A DNA stretch of 64,000 bases, from positions 62,001-126,000 of the forward strand of contig JBPOFN010000009.1 of the NCBI GenBank assembly GCA_051251725.1, read 5' to 3'. The translations under genes were made by a program, and so were the position numbers. Below the pieces are notes generated by a model that saw only the letters and a program-made list of their open reading frames with translations, ran no database searches and had not been told where the DNA came from. The stretch is from JALZUE01 sp051251725 (GTDB taxonomy: Bacteria; Pseudomonadota; Gammaproteobacteria; Enterobacterales; Alteromonadaceae). Below are positions 46,437 through 55,025 of this stretch, one piece after another (positions within the stretch are counted from its first letter, which is position 1; each line of letters starts with the position of its first letter).

Positions 46437-47777
46437 CTAAAAAACTAAGGTGAATTTTGCTCCAGAAAGTTTCGCCGAACGAGCAATAATTAATTCCCCT
46501 TGGTAGCTGGTAACTAAGTCTCGCACTATCGCTAAACCAATGCCGTGGCCTTGTTGATAAGTATCAATACGAGTGCCGCGTTTAAGTATTTCAGCTTTGA
46601 GGTTATCATCAATGCCAACACCATCATCTTCAATGATAAAAGATAATGTATTGGCTTTAGTACAAACGATTAACGAAACTGTGGTACCAGCAGCTTTACA
46701 GGCATTATCTAACAGGTTACCTAATATTTCTAATAGATCCGCTTCATCCCCTTTAAAAATGGCTTGCTGATCAAGCTCAACAATAAAATTAAGCGATTTA
46801 TCGAGATAAATTTTGGCTAAACTTGGTAAGAGTTTATCAACACAGGCTTTAACACTCGTGCCTAAATGCCACGAAGCATGACCTGCCGATTGCGCTCGTT
46901 TAAGTTGATGCTCAACCATATTATTCATATTGTCAACTTGCTCGTTTATTTCAACCGTTAGGTTTTTATGACTTTTGATCACCGCCAGCGGGGTTTTTAA
47001 ACTATGAGCAAGATCTGATAAAGCATTGCGATAACGGCTGCGCTGCTTTTGCTCAGCCTTTAATAACGCATTTAATTGCGTTGTTACTTGCGATAATTCT
47101 TTCGGGTAGTTTTGTTTAAGCGCATCCGTTTTACCTTGTTCGATATCGGCTAATTCAGCTTTTAAATCGCTTAACGGTTTTAAGCTCCACATCAGCCAAA
47201 TAAACTGAAAACCTAATAAACACACAATCAAAATTAATAATACTAGCCACAACTTACGCTGAAACTGTGCTAATAAATCATTAGTTTCGCTTTGCTGTTT
47301 AATAATATGTAGGGTCAACGGCATAGAGCTTTCTTGGCTTTCAAAATCAACCGTAAAGCTGTAGATTGAATGGGCTTGTTGTTCAATTTCACTTGGATAA
47401 AAGCGACTCTCGCCAAGCTTAGGTAAAATTATATCGCTCGGTAAATTCATCGCTAACAATGACGATGAGCGCCATAATGTTTTTTTGCCATTACTGGCAC
47501 TGGTAAAAAAAGCATAAAGCCCTGATTGACTGGCGTTGAACTGATTTTCTAATAAAACATCAGGCATCAGCAATTGCTGATTTTCAACTTCAGCGACCGC
47601 TAAAATTGAGTAGCTATAAGCTTTCAGCTCATTTTGTAAACTGGCGGCCATATGCTGTTCATAAGCATTAATAATGGTTAATCCCACGAGCGGTAATAAC
47701 ACTATCGTCATCAATAACGCGCTAAAAATAATACGGTTTTTCAATGAATTAAAAAAAGACGAAAATGAATCTAGCAA
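46437..47777 (-). CDS. PhoQ-like sensor histidine kinase
   Basis: Membrane sensor kinase, 446 residues. It has TM1 at about 15-34, a periplasmic sensor of about 145 residues (35-180), TM2 at about 182-203, a linker region, a dimerisation domain with the phosphoacceptor His in DLAHSLKTPLAVIKSH, and an ATPase domain with NLLDNACKAA, DDGVGID and GHGIGLAIVRDL. The HSLKTPLA variant of the H-box is PhoQ-like. It is downstream of the regulator gene with a 109-bp gap that contains a hairpin. The signal sensed is not known; PhoQ homologues sense Mg2+, peptides or pH. Confidence 0.88.
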   Translation of the reverse strand: MLDSFSSFFNSLKNRIIFSALLMTIVLLPLVGLTIINAYEQHMAASLQNELKAYSYSILAVAEVENQQLLMPDVLLENQFNASQSGLYAFFTSASNGKKTLWRSSSLLAMNLPSDIILPKLGESRFYPSEIEQQAHSIYSFTVDFESQESSMPLTLHIIKQQSETNDLLAQFQRKLWLVLLILIVCLLGFQFIWLMWSLKPLSDLKAELADIEQGKTDALKQNYPKELSQVTTQLNALLKAEQKQRSRYRNALSDLAHSLKTPLAVIKSHKNLTVEINEQVDNMNNMVEHQLKRAQSAGHASWHLGTSVKACVDKLLPSLAKIYLDKSLNFIVELDQQAIFKGDEADLLEILGNLLDNACKAAGTTVSLIVCTKANTLSFIIEDDGVGIDDNLKAEILKRGTRIDTYQQGHGIGLAIVRDLVTSYQGELIIARSAKLSGAKFTLVF

Positions 47778-47826
47778 TTTTATTCCTATTAAATTATTAA
47801 GGCTTGCTGCTGTTTTAGCTTAAAAA

Positions 47827-47865
47827 GCGTTAAATTTAGCTATATTGCGCCAAATAGCTAAACGC
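47827..47865. repeat. Inverted repeat between the regulator and kinase genes
   Basis: TTTAGCTAT (47835-47843) pairs with ATAGCTAAA (47854-47862), extended by GCGTT/AACGC at the base with a small bulge. No T tract follows. It may stabilise or process the transcript, or reduce kinase expression relative to the regulator. Confidence 0.45.
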
Positions 47866-47886
47866 AACTAACAGCCATTATAACCA

Positions 47887-48558
47887 TTAAAACTGACGGA
47901 ATTTATATCCTTGGCCACGTAAGGTTTCAATAAATTTATATTGATTGTCAGGATCGAGTTTTTTACGTAACCGACGGACAAATACTTCAATCACATTGGA
48001 GTCTAGATCAAAGTCTTGATCGTAAATATGTTCAGTTAATACCGTTTTTGAAATCACCTGGTCTTGATGCAGCATTAAATACTGAAAAACTTTGTATTCA
48101 TAACTACTCAGGCTAACGGGATTACCATTAACTGTTACTTCCATACTGGCGGTATTTAAACTAAAAGGGCCATTATCAATAATAGGGGTAACTTGACTCA
48201 CCGAGCGGCGAATTAACGCATTGGCGCGAGCAATAAGCTCTTCTATATGAAAAGGTTTAGTTAAATAGTCATCGGCGCCAGCATCTAAGCCGGCAACTTT
48301 ATCTTGCCAAGCACTACGTGCGGTTAAAATTAAAATTGGATACGCTGCACCATTAGCTCGTAATTGTTTGACCAGCGCAATACCATCTATTTTAGGTAAG
48401 CCTAAATCAATAATCGCTAAATCATAAGGATTTTCGGTCGCTTGATATAAACCTATTTCACCATCATCAGCAGTATCAACACTAAAAGCGCTGCTAGTCA
48501 TTTGCGCTTTAATTTGGCTTTGTAGTGCTAGATCGTCTTCTACAATAAGTACACGCAT
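47887..48558 (-). CDS. PhoP-like response regulator (OmpR family)
   Basis: A 223-residue OmpR/PhoB-type regulator. The receiver domain has VEDDLALQ near the N-terminus, the phospho-accepting Asp in LAIIDLGLPKIDG (residue 51), the switch Thr in LTAR and Lys in TKPF; the winged-helix domain (about 125-220) ends with FVRRLRKKLDPDNQYKFIETLRGQGYKF. It follows the PepSY gene by 3 bp and precedes the kinase gene. The direct repeats before two flanking genes may be its binding sites (inference). Confidence 0.92.
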   Translation of the reverse strand: MRVLIVEDDLALQSQIKAQMTSSAFSVDTADDGEIGLYQATENPYDLAIIDLGLPKIDGIALVKQLRANGAAYPILILTARSAWQDKVAGLDAGADDYLTKPFHIEELIARANALIRRSVSQVTPIIDNGPFSLNTASMEVTVNGNPVSLSSYEYKVFQYLMLHQDQVISKTVLTEHIYDQDFDLDSNVIEVFVRRLRKKLDPDNQYKFIETLRGQGYKFRQF

Positions 48559-48561
48559 AAT

Positions 48562-48891
48562 TTATCGTCTCAATATTTGGCCAGAACTGGCATCAACTAA
48601 CACCGAGATTATTTTGCCGTCATCTTTGAGTAATTTAACCAAATAAGTAATATTACCATTTTTGCCTTTTTTACTGACTTTTAAGACCTTACCACCATAT
48701 TGACGTTTCACCGTTTGACCCGCCTGATGGCTACTTTGCACGGCTAATTGCTGGGCAAACATCGCCGTTTTAAACTGAGTTTTAGGTGACTGAGCAAGCT
48801 GAAATGACAGGGTGTTTTTTGCCAATAAGGTTTCCGCATGCGCCAATGGCACTAATAGCAAAAAGACAAAAACAATGCGTAAAACTTTCAT
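48562..48891 (-). CDS. PepSY-domain periplasmic protein
   Basis: A 109-residue secreted protein starting at the ATG at 48891 (the TTG at 48900 is too close to the ribosome site). The signal peptide is MKVLRIVFVFLLLVPLAHA, followed by a PepSY domain: GKVLKVSKKGKNGNITYLVK, VLVDASSGQILRR at the end. Small PepSY proteins next to two-component systems are common and often assist sensing or inhibit proteases. It is the first gene of a PepSY-regulator-kinase operon. Confidence 0.85.
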   Translation of the reverse strand: MKVLRIVFVFLLLVPLAHAETLLAKNTLSFQLAQSPKTQFKTAMFAQQLAVQSSHQAGQTVKRQYGGKVLKVSKKGKNGNITYLVKLLKDDGKIISVLVDASSGQILRR

Positions 48892-49218
48892 CAACAACAA
48901 ACCTTAAGTAATTGTTTTTATTTAAGTGATAAGTGTAAATTAATCACTGCCTGAAACCAATCTTATTCATCAAACTCAGCTATTTAGTACTAACGATAAA
49001 GTAAAAAAATTTTGATGCTAAGTTAATAATAGCCCTAGCCTACAATCTTGTGGCTTAACCTTAGCTGAACACTTTTATCACGCGTGTTTATCACTATCGA
49101 TAGTGATTAATCAAAAAAATTATAAAAAAATCGTCTTTTCAAAAACTGTTCAGCTTGTATTCAGTTTAAATAGCTTTTAATGAACACAATTCAACAAGAT
49201 AACACGAGGGAATTTCTT
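48892..49218. promoter_or_regulatory. Divergent region between the PepSY-phoPQ operon and the anchor-H gene
   Basis: It contains a perfect 18-bp palindrome (49090-49107, ATCACTATCGATAGTGAT), and the TTCAG direct repeat with -10 of the anchor-H gene at 49149-49181. Half-sites (CTGAA at 48951 and 49075) also occur. No other gene was recognised. Confidence 0.55.
49149..49181 (+). promoter_or_regulatory. TTCAG-N6-TTCAG box and -10 of the choice-of-anchor H gene
   Basis: TTCAG (49149-49153) repeats after 6 nt (49160-49164); TTTAAT, a good -10, follows after 11 nt (49176-49181). It has the same spacing as the box before the DUF3300 gene. The ATG at 49180 lies inside this -10, which argues for the downstream start at 49219. 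Confidence 0.6.
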
Positions 49219-50061
49219 ATGAATTATACTCACTTAATCACTAAAAAAAGTTCTACTTTAATAAGAAACACCATCATATGTACAACTTGTATGTTGTTAC
49301 CGTCACTTGCTTTGGCCGAACAAAAAGCAAGTTCTGTCGCCGGAATAAAAAACCAAATTAACAAGACAATGAACAGCAGCGAGACCTTGAATGAGCTGTC
49401 GAAAAATCAGAGCAGCACAGCGGCCTCCTTATCAGCTAGTCAGCGTGAACGAGTTAACACCAATGACGGCAATAAGGTTTTAGTGAACCAGCCCAAAAAA
49501 ACTAGAAGCTTAGCGGCCCACTTACAACAGCTAAGTCATTATAATTATAGCTTCACTATTTACACTGCAAATACCAAGTTAATAAATGACTACGACGCTG
49601 ATGGTTATTACCAAACCTTTAACTTAACGTTTGACGCTGATTTATTGTCATATTCGCACTTTGATCAAAGTGACGTATATGCTGAAATGTACTTAAGTTT
49701 TAATGGTGGCCCTTGGCAACATTATTTAACTACAGAGGTGTTCACCTTATACGGCGAAAGTAGCGATGATGAATACAGTATTAACACCCGTTTAAATCAA
49801 GGTTATAATACCGGTGAATATGATATTTTGATTGATTTATTTGAGGTCGGTTATGACGATATTGTGGCTAGTTACAGTGGGTTTGATGATGTGGCGTTAG
49901 CAGCAGTACCATTAGAGAGCGAAGAATATGATGAGGTTTATGTCGAGCAAGTGCATACCGATGTTCATTATCATGGCGGCAGTACCTCAATATTAATGTT
50001 AGTCATGTTAAGTTTAACTGGAGCTTGGCGTTATTTAACAAAAATTAAAGCTAATAATTAA
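49219..50061 (+). CDS. Choice-of-anchor H family protein
   Basis: Exported protein of 280 residues with a signal segment (STLIRNTIICTTCMLLPSLALAEQ), a Ser/Asn-rich linker, and a beta-rich domain (SFTIYTANTKLINDYDADGYYQTFNLTFDADL). The C-terminus has a short glycine motif (HGGSTS), a hydrophobic stretch and lysines, like a GlyGly-CTERM sorting signal processed by rhombosortase. The start at 49219 has a GAGGGA ribosome site; an upstream ATG at 49180 lies in the promoter. The name comes from the family recalled in marine gammaproteobacteria. Function unknown. Confidence 0.75.
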   Translation: MNYTHLITKKSSTLIRNTIICTTCMLLPSLALAEQKASSVAGIKNQINKTMNSSETLNELSKNQSSTAASLSASQRERVNTNDGNKVLVNQPKKTRSLAAHLQQLSHYNYSFTIYTANTKLINDYDADGYYQTFNLTFDADLLSYSHFDQSDVYAEMYLSFNGGPWQHYLTTEVFTLYGESSDDEYSINTRLNQGYNTGEYDILIDLFEVGYDDIVASYSGFDDVALAAVPLESEEYDEVYVEQVHTDVHYHGGSTSILMLVMLSLTGAWRYLTKIKANN

Positions 50062-50089
50062 CAGCTTATAGTGAAAGGCTAAGTAAACG

Positions 50090-51220
50090 TTAATATTTGA
50101 AATCATCAGGAATAGGTAAATTTTTAGCGACCGGAATGGGTCTTTTCGCCCGCCCTTTCCGGTGTAAATCTAATTGATAAATAAATGCTAATATTTGCGC
50201 AACCGCAGCAAACAGCTCTTCTGGTATTTCTTCATCAACCTCAGTTGTATAATAAATAGAGCGCGCTAAGGCCGGCGATACGACTATTTCAACCCCATGC
50301 TCTTTCGCTATTGTACGAATATGCATAGCCATTTGGTCAACACCTTTAGCAATCAGTTTAGGCGCTCCGCCAACCGCTGCATCGTATTTTAAGGCAATTG
50401 AAAAATGTGTGGGGTTGGTTATAACAACATCGGCATTAGGTACTTCCGCCATCATTCGGCGTTGCGACATTTCATATTGGGTACGGCGAATTCGTCCTTT
50501 AATTTCAGGATTACCCTCGGTGTTTTTCATTTCATCCTTGACTTCTTGCTTGGTCATTTTCAGCTGCCGCGTGTGGTTCCAAACCTGATAAGGCGCATCA
50601 ATCACCGCAATGATCACTAACGATATAGTTAAAACCAAAAACATCCATAACAACATTTCAACGGCATGACCAAAATTTTTCGGCACCGTTTCTGTACTTA
50701 AGCCAAGAATTTGATCAAATAATCCAGCCAATAATAAATAAGCAACAATAAAAACGACAAAGAATTTAAGTATAGATTTTAATAACTCAACCGCCGCTTG
50801 CACGCCAAACATTCGTTTAAAGCCGGCAATTGGCGACATTTTGCTAAATTTAGGCGCCATCGCTTCCCAAGAAAAACTCATTCCCCCTAATAAGGTATTA
50901 CCAATAAAAGCGGCAATCGCAATAACAAAAAATAGCCAACCTAAAGGAATTAAAACAACAGAAACAGAGTCAACCACCATTTGAAATAACGCATGAACAT
51001 CCATCACCTCTTCACGGGTGGCGCTAAATAATCGCTTCATCATGGTAGATAATGCAATAACTAAACTTGGGCCAACTAATAACATGCCACAAGCACTGCC
51101 AACTAGCACAAACATAGTACCTAAATCTTTCGATCGGGCTATTTGGCCTTTTTTACGGGCATCACCGAGCTTTTTCGCCGTCGGGTCTTCGGTTTTTTCA
51201 CCACTATCACTGTCAGCCAT
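50090..51220 (-). CDS. flhB: Flagellar export apparatus protein FlhB
   Basis: Inner-membrane component of the flagellar type III export gate that controls substrate switching together with FliK. The 376-residue protein has four membrane helices (about 30-210) and a cytoplasmic domain with the self-cleavage motif NPTH in VVITNPTHFSIALKY. Start codon overlaps the fliR stop (TAATG). It is the last gene of the block: the usual downstream neighbours flhA, flhF and flhG are absent here, replaced by the convergent anchor-H gene. Confidence 0.97.
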   Translation of the reverse strand: MADSDSGEKTEDPTAKKLGDARKKGQIARSKDLGTMFVLVGSACGMLLVGPSLVIALSTMMKRLFSATREEVMDVHALFQMVVDSVSVVLIPLGWLFFVIAIAAFIGNTLLGGMSFSWEAMAPKFSKMSPIAGFKRMFGVQAAVELLKSILKFFVVFIVAYLLLAGLFDQILGLSTETVPKNFGHAVEMLLWMFLVLTISLVIIAVIDAPYQVWNHTRQLKMTKQEVKDEMKNTEGNPEIKGRIRRTQYEMSQRRMMAEVPNADVVITNPTHFSIALKYDAAVGGAPKLIAKGVDQMAMHIRTIAKEHGVEIVVSPALARSIYYTTEVDEEIPEELFAAVAQILAFIYQLDLHRKGRAKRPIPVAKNLPIPDDFKY

Positions 51221-52002
51221 TAAGTTGCCTTACAGTCAATTAAATAGCAGGTAAAGTCTAATGCTCGTTGCCACTGCATTTCAAAATGAAGAAAAAAGTT
51301 CCCCATTGTCAGCCACATGATCAACAAACCAGCGCACATAGTAATAGGAAAACCGATTGAGAATATATTCAGCTGCGGGGCAGCCCGCGTCATAATACCA
51401 AATGAAAAATTAATCAGTAGCATCGCAGTTAATGGCGCTATCGCTAATGATAACGCTGCGGCAAACATCCAGCGCGCCCATTCAACAATCTCTTTAAATT
51501 TAATGACTTCAAAGCCGAGAGAAGGAATGGGGATAGTCTCAAAGCTGGCAACCACGAATTGTAAAAAGGCTAAATGCCCGTCCATGCCCCAAAAAAGTAA
51601 GGTTGATAAAATCAGGAAGAATTGCCCTACCGCGGGGACGTTCATACCACTGGCAGGATCTACTAAAGAGGCAAAGCCTAAACCGGTTTGCATCGCAATA
51701 ATTTGACCTGCAAGGGTAAAGGTATTAAGTACCATTAAAGTCACAAAGCCGATCATAATGCCGATAATCATTTGTTCGAAAACTAACAGCACTGTTTGCA
51801 AAGAAAATAAGGTACCCACCTGAGTCGCGGGTATCGCCGGCATAATAGCGATAGTGATACTAACACATAGAAAGAGCTTAATACGGGCAGGAATTGTTTT
51901 CGAACCAAGGCCAATCATCGCCATAACTAAGGCAGAAATACGGGTAAAAGGCAGCAGAAAATCAGCCAGGTATTGATTAATAACTGACTCGGTAAACTCC
52001 AT
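51220..52002 (-). CDS. fliR: Flagellar export protein FliR
   Basis: Inner-membrane subunit of the FliPQR export gate. 260 residues with six hydrophobic segments, including FTRISALVMAMIGLGSKTIP at the N-terminus, typical of FliR/SpaR/YscT. Overlaps flhB by one base and fliQ by one base (TGATG), so translation is coupled across the fliQ-fliR-flhB stretch. Confidence 0.96.
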   Translation of the reverse strand: MEFTESVINQYLADFLLPFTRISALVMAMIGLGSKTIPARIKLFLCVSITIAIMPAIPATQVGTLFSLQTVLLVFEQMIIGIMIGFVTLMVLNTFTLAGQIIAMQTGLGFASLVDPASGMNVPAVGQFFLILSTLLFWGMDGHLAFLQFVVASFETIPIPSLGFEVIKFKEIVEWARWMFAAALSLAIAPLTAMLLINFSFGIMTRAAPQLNIFSIGFPITMCAGLLIMWLTMGNFFLHFEMQWQRALDFTCYLIDCKAT

Positions 52003-52271
52003 CAGCTGATAACACTTGGAATGCTATTAACCAAACCTATGGTGTAATCCATTAAGGTTTGTACTAACCAATGCCCGCCGTAAATTAACGCACAAAGCGT
52101 GACAATTAATCGCGGTAAAAAGCTTAAGGTTTGCTCGTTAATCGAAGTAGCTGCTTGAAACACAGCTACAATTAAGCCGACACATAAGCTAGGTACAATA
52201 ACCGCGCTGACTAATAAAATAACTAGAAATAACGCATCACTTAATATATCAACAAAGACTTCTGGGCTCAT
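52002..52271 (-). CDS. fliQ: Flagellar export protein FliQ
   Basis: Small inner-membrane export-gate subunit, 89 residues, with two hydrophobic helices (about 15-40 and 50-75) and the family pattern VGLIVAVFQAATSINEQTLSF. Length agrees with E. coli FliQ (89). It lies one base after fliP. Confidence 0.96.
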   Translation of the reverse strand: MSPEVFVDILSDALFLVILLVSAVIVPSLCVGLIVAVFQAATSINEQTLSFLPRLIVTLCALIYGGHWLVQTLMDYTIGLVNSIPSVIS

Positions 52272-52272
52272 A

Positions 52273-53034
52273 CTAGGTCCCCATGCCGTAACTCGTTGCT
52301 ATTGTGCCAATGACCAGGTTCCAGCCATCAACCAATACAAACAACATTAATTTAAAGGGTAAGGATACTATCATCGGCGAAAGCATCATCATCCCCATTG
52401 CCATTAAAATACTAGCAACGACTAAATCAATAATTAAAAAAGGAATGAAGAGCATAAAGCCAATTTGAAAGGCGGTTTTTAATTCACTAATAATAAAGGC
52501 GGGAATAATCACTGTCATCGGTAAATCCGATGGTTTATCGACTGAATCAATGCCAGCCATTTGCGCTAAAGTACTTAAATCTTTTAACCGTGTTTGCTCT
52601 AACATAAAAGCTTTAAGCGGCTCTTTACCTATATTAATCGCTTCTACGGAGGTCATTTTATCGGCTAAGTAAGGCTGGATCGCCGTTTCATTTACCTTGT
52701 CATAAACTGGCGTCATAATAAATAACGTCATAAATAAAGTTAAGCCAATAATCACTTGATTAGATGGCGTTTGTTGCAAACCAAACGCTTGTCTTAAAAT
52801 TGCCATGACCACAACAATACGGGTAAATGAGGTCATCATGATCACCGCTGCTGGGATAAAGCTCAGCGCGGTCATAAAAATTAAGATTTGTAATGTTACT
52901 GAATATTCTTGTGAACCATCAGGATTCGTCGTTAGATTTAATGCCGGTAACGACAAGGACTCTTGCGCGAACGCTTGTCCCGTTACCGTAAATATTAACA
53001 ACAAGACGAGTGAAAACAGCGACAATTTCTTCAT
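52273..53034 (-). CDS. fliP: Flagellar export protein FliP
   Basis: Core subunit of the flagellar export gate, 253 residues. A cleavable signal (FSLVLLLIFTVTGQAFA) is followed by four hydrophobic helices; characteristic parts are MMTSFTRIVVVMAILRQAFG and TPSNQVIIGLTLFMTLFI. It overlaps fliO by 4 bp (ATGA). Confidence 0.97.
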   Translation of the reverse strand: MKKLSLFSLVLLLIFTVTGQAFAQESLSLPALNLTTNPDGSQEYSVTLQILIFMTALSFIPAAVIMMTSFTRIVVVMAILRQAFGLQQTPSNQVIIGLTLFMTLFIMTPVYDKVNETAIQPYLADKMTSVEAINIGKEPLKAFMLEQTRLKDLSTLAQMAGIDSVDKPSDLPMTVIIPAFIISELKTAFQIGFMLFIPFLIIDLVVASILMAMGMMMLSPMIVSLPFKLMLFVLVDGWNLVIGTIATSYGMGT

Positions 53035-53429
53035 GATGATTTTTTTAATAGTTTTTGAATTGAGGCAGCAAACTGCTGATTGACCGGAGCTTTAACTTCA
53101 AGCGGAGTTTCAAGTGTCTCTAACAAGGTGATTTGCTGAGACGTAACCCCTAACAATAATTGTTTGTCACCCACCTGCACGACTAACAATTTTTCTTTCG
53201 TACTTAACGCCAAACTAGTAATTATTTTAAGGTCTTCGGATTGAACTGCGGTGATATTAAATTTCTTTAAGACATAAGCACTGGCAATAATCAGCGCCAG
53301 TACCATCAACAAAGATAAAATCATGGTCGCAGCGTCTAAATTGCTACCGACATGTTTACCAACAGCAGGCTCTGCAAAAGCCGGTATCATCACAAAAAGT
53401 AATAAAAATATACTACCGACTTTTTTCAT
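53031..53429 (-). CDS. fliO: Flagellar protein FliO
   Basis: Assembly factor for the FliP ring. 132 residues with a signal-like N-terminus (GSIFLLLFVMIPAFA), a single membrane helix at about 34-54 (TMILSLLMVLALIIASAYVL), and a cytoplasmic domain with LSTKEKLLVVQVGDKQLLLGV, the standard FliO pattern. An 82-bp gap separates it from fliN. Confidence 0.93.
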   Translation of the reverse strand: MKKVGSIFLLLFVMIPAFAEPAVGKHVGSNLDAATMILSLLMVLALIIASAYVLKKFNITAVQSEDLKIITSLALSTKEKLLVVQVGDKQLLLGVTSQQITLLETLETPLEVKAPVNQQFAASIQKLLKKSS

Positions 53430-53511
53430 TATTAAACCTTATCGAAAGAACAATATAAGGAGCTAAGCGCAATATGCCAACAAGCAAGTTAACGCTAGCC
53501 ACTAATTTATT

Positions 53512-53916
53512 TTATTTAAGTTTTTTTATGCGCTCTACTTGGCTGATCACATCCGTTAATCGAATACCAAACTTGTCGTTTACTACGACCACTTCACCAT
53601 GAGCAATCAAGGTACCATTAACTAATACATCTAATGCTTCACCCGCAACGCGATCAAGTTCAACCACTGAACCTTGATTAAGCTGTAATAAATTACGAAT
53701 ACTAATTTTACTGCGCCCTACTTCCATTGAAATAGTGACAGGGATATCAAGTATGGTATCTAACTTACGTTTTTCTTCATTACTTATGGGCGAATCTTGC
53801 TCAAGTTCATCAAGCTCAACCGCTTGTGCGTCACCTGTTTCATCAGCTTCGGCAGCAGCTTGTTCGTCCATCGCTTCAGCCCACATATCTAGGCCTTCTT
53901 CATTATCATCACTCAT
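53512..53916 (-). CDS. fliN: Flagellar motor switch protein FliN
   Basis: C-ring component that contributes to CheY-dependent switching and export. 134 residues: a variable acidic N-terminus (about 1-50, rich in Glu, Asp and Ala) and the conserved SpoA domain (about 55-130) with ILDIPVTISMEVGRSKISIR and GEVVVVNDKFGIRLTDV. It is 14 bp after fliM. Confidence 0.97.
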   Translation of the reverse strand: MSDDNEEGLDMWAEAMDEQAAAEADETGDAQAVELDELEQDSPISNEEKRKLDTILDIPVTISMEVGRSKISIRNLLQLNQGSVVELDRVAGEALDVLVNGTLIAHGEVVVVNDKFGIRLTDVISQVERIKKLK

Positions 53917-53930
53917 CGCTTTAGCCTCTG

Positions 53931-54998
53931 TTAATACTCTAAATCATCTTCAAGTAAATGCAATTCTGCATCACTATCCAGTCGTTTTCCGCCTTTCGTT
54001 AAAATAGTTAACTCAGACTTAACTGACTCTGGGCGTTTAATTTTTTCTTGAATTTTTAATGCTAAATTATCTCTGCTCTTACCTAGTTTGGCTCGATAAG
54101 TTGGCAGGTCTTCTATTAATACGGTGATATGCTCTGGCATTTCAATTGGAATGATATCGCCCGCTTTTAAATTCATCATTTGCTGTAAAGTAATATCCAC
54201 TTCTAAAAACTTGGTCGAGAGCTCAACAGGCACATCCATAATCTCGTCGCGTAGGGCTTTCGACCAACGCATGTCGGTGTCTTCTTTATCACTTTGCACA
54301 CCGGCATCAAGTAATTCGCGTATTGGTTCTAACATCGAATAAGGTAATGCTACGTGAAAATCCCCGCCACCACCGTCTAATTCAATATGGAAAGAGCTGA
54401 TCACGACCACTTCGGTTGGGCTGACAATATTAGCCATTGAAGGGTTAACTTCAGAGTCTAAATATTCAAAAGAAACATCCATTACTGGTGACCATGCTTC
54501 TTTATAATCTTCAAAGATCAGCTTCAATAACATTTGAATAATACGGCGTTCAGTTGGTGTAAATTCACGCCCTTCAATTTTTGCGTGATATCGGCCGTCA
54601 CCGCCAAAAAAGTTATCCACCAGAATAAACACTAAACGCGCTTCCATGGTAATAAGCGCAGTGCCTTTTAAGGGGCGAAAACGTACCATATTTAAACTGG
54701 TCGGAACAAATAAAGTATGGACATATTCACCAAACTTTATCATTTGAATACCGTTAATCGACACTTCAGCGGTTCGGCGCATCATATTAAATAAACTAAT
54801 GCGCATATGACGGGCAAAACGTTCGTTAACCATTTCCAGCGTTGGCATACGACCACGGACAATACGATCTTGTGAAGAGAAATCGAAGTCAGACATGCCC
54901 TCGCCGCTGGCATTATCCTCGACTACCTCATCTTCTTCTACATCATCAACGCCATGTAATAGCGCGTCAATCTCGTCTTGTGATAATAAGTCACTCAC
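53931..54998 (-). CDS. fliM: Flagellar motor switch protein FliM
   Basis: C-ring protein, 355 residues. The N-terminus carries the CheY-binding signature LLSQDEIDALL (residues 4-14), then a CheC-like middle domain (FDFSSQDRIVRGRMPTLE onward) and a C-terminal SpoA domain. Binding of CheY-P to the N-terminal peptide triggers a change of rotation. Standard position upstream of fliN. Confidence 0.97.
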   Translation of the reverse strand: MSDLLSQDEIDALLHGVDDVEEDEVVEDNASGEGMSDFDFSSQDRIVRGRMPTLEMVNERFARHMRISLFNMMRRTAEVSINGIQMIKFGEYVHTLFVPTSLNMVRFRPLKGTALITMEARLVFILVDNFFGGDGRYHAKIEGREFTPTERRIIQMLLKLIFEDYKEAWSPVMDVSFEYLDSEVNPSMANIVSPTEVVVISSFHIELDGGGGDFHVALPYSMLEPIRELLDAGVQSDKEDTDMRWSKALRDEIMDVPVELSTKFLEVDITLQQMMNLKAGDIIPIEMPEHITVLIEDLPTYRAKLGKSRDNLALKIQEKIKRPESVKSELTILTKGGKRLDSDAELHLLEDDLEY

Positions 54999-55025
54999 TG
55001 GTGTATACTCTTTTGGTTGTTTTCT

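Noticed and set aside
49180..49218. ATG at 49180 as start of the anchor-H gene
   Set aside because: It lies within the predicted -10 hexamer; the ATG at 49219 has a proper ribosome site and signal peptide.
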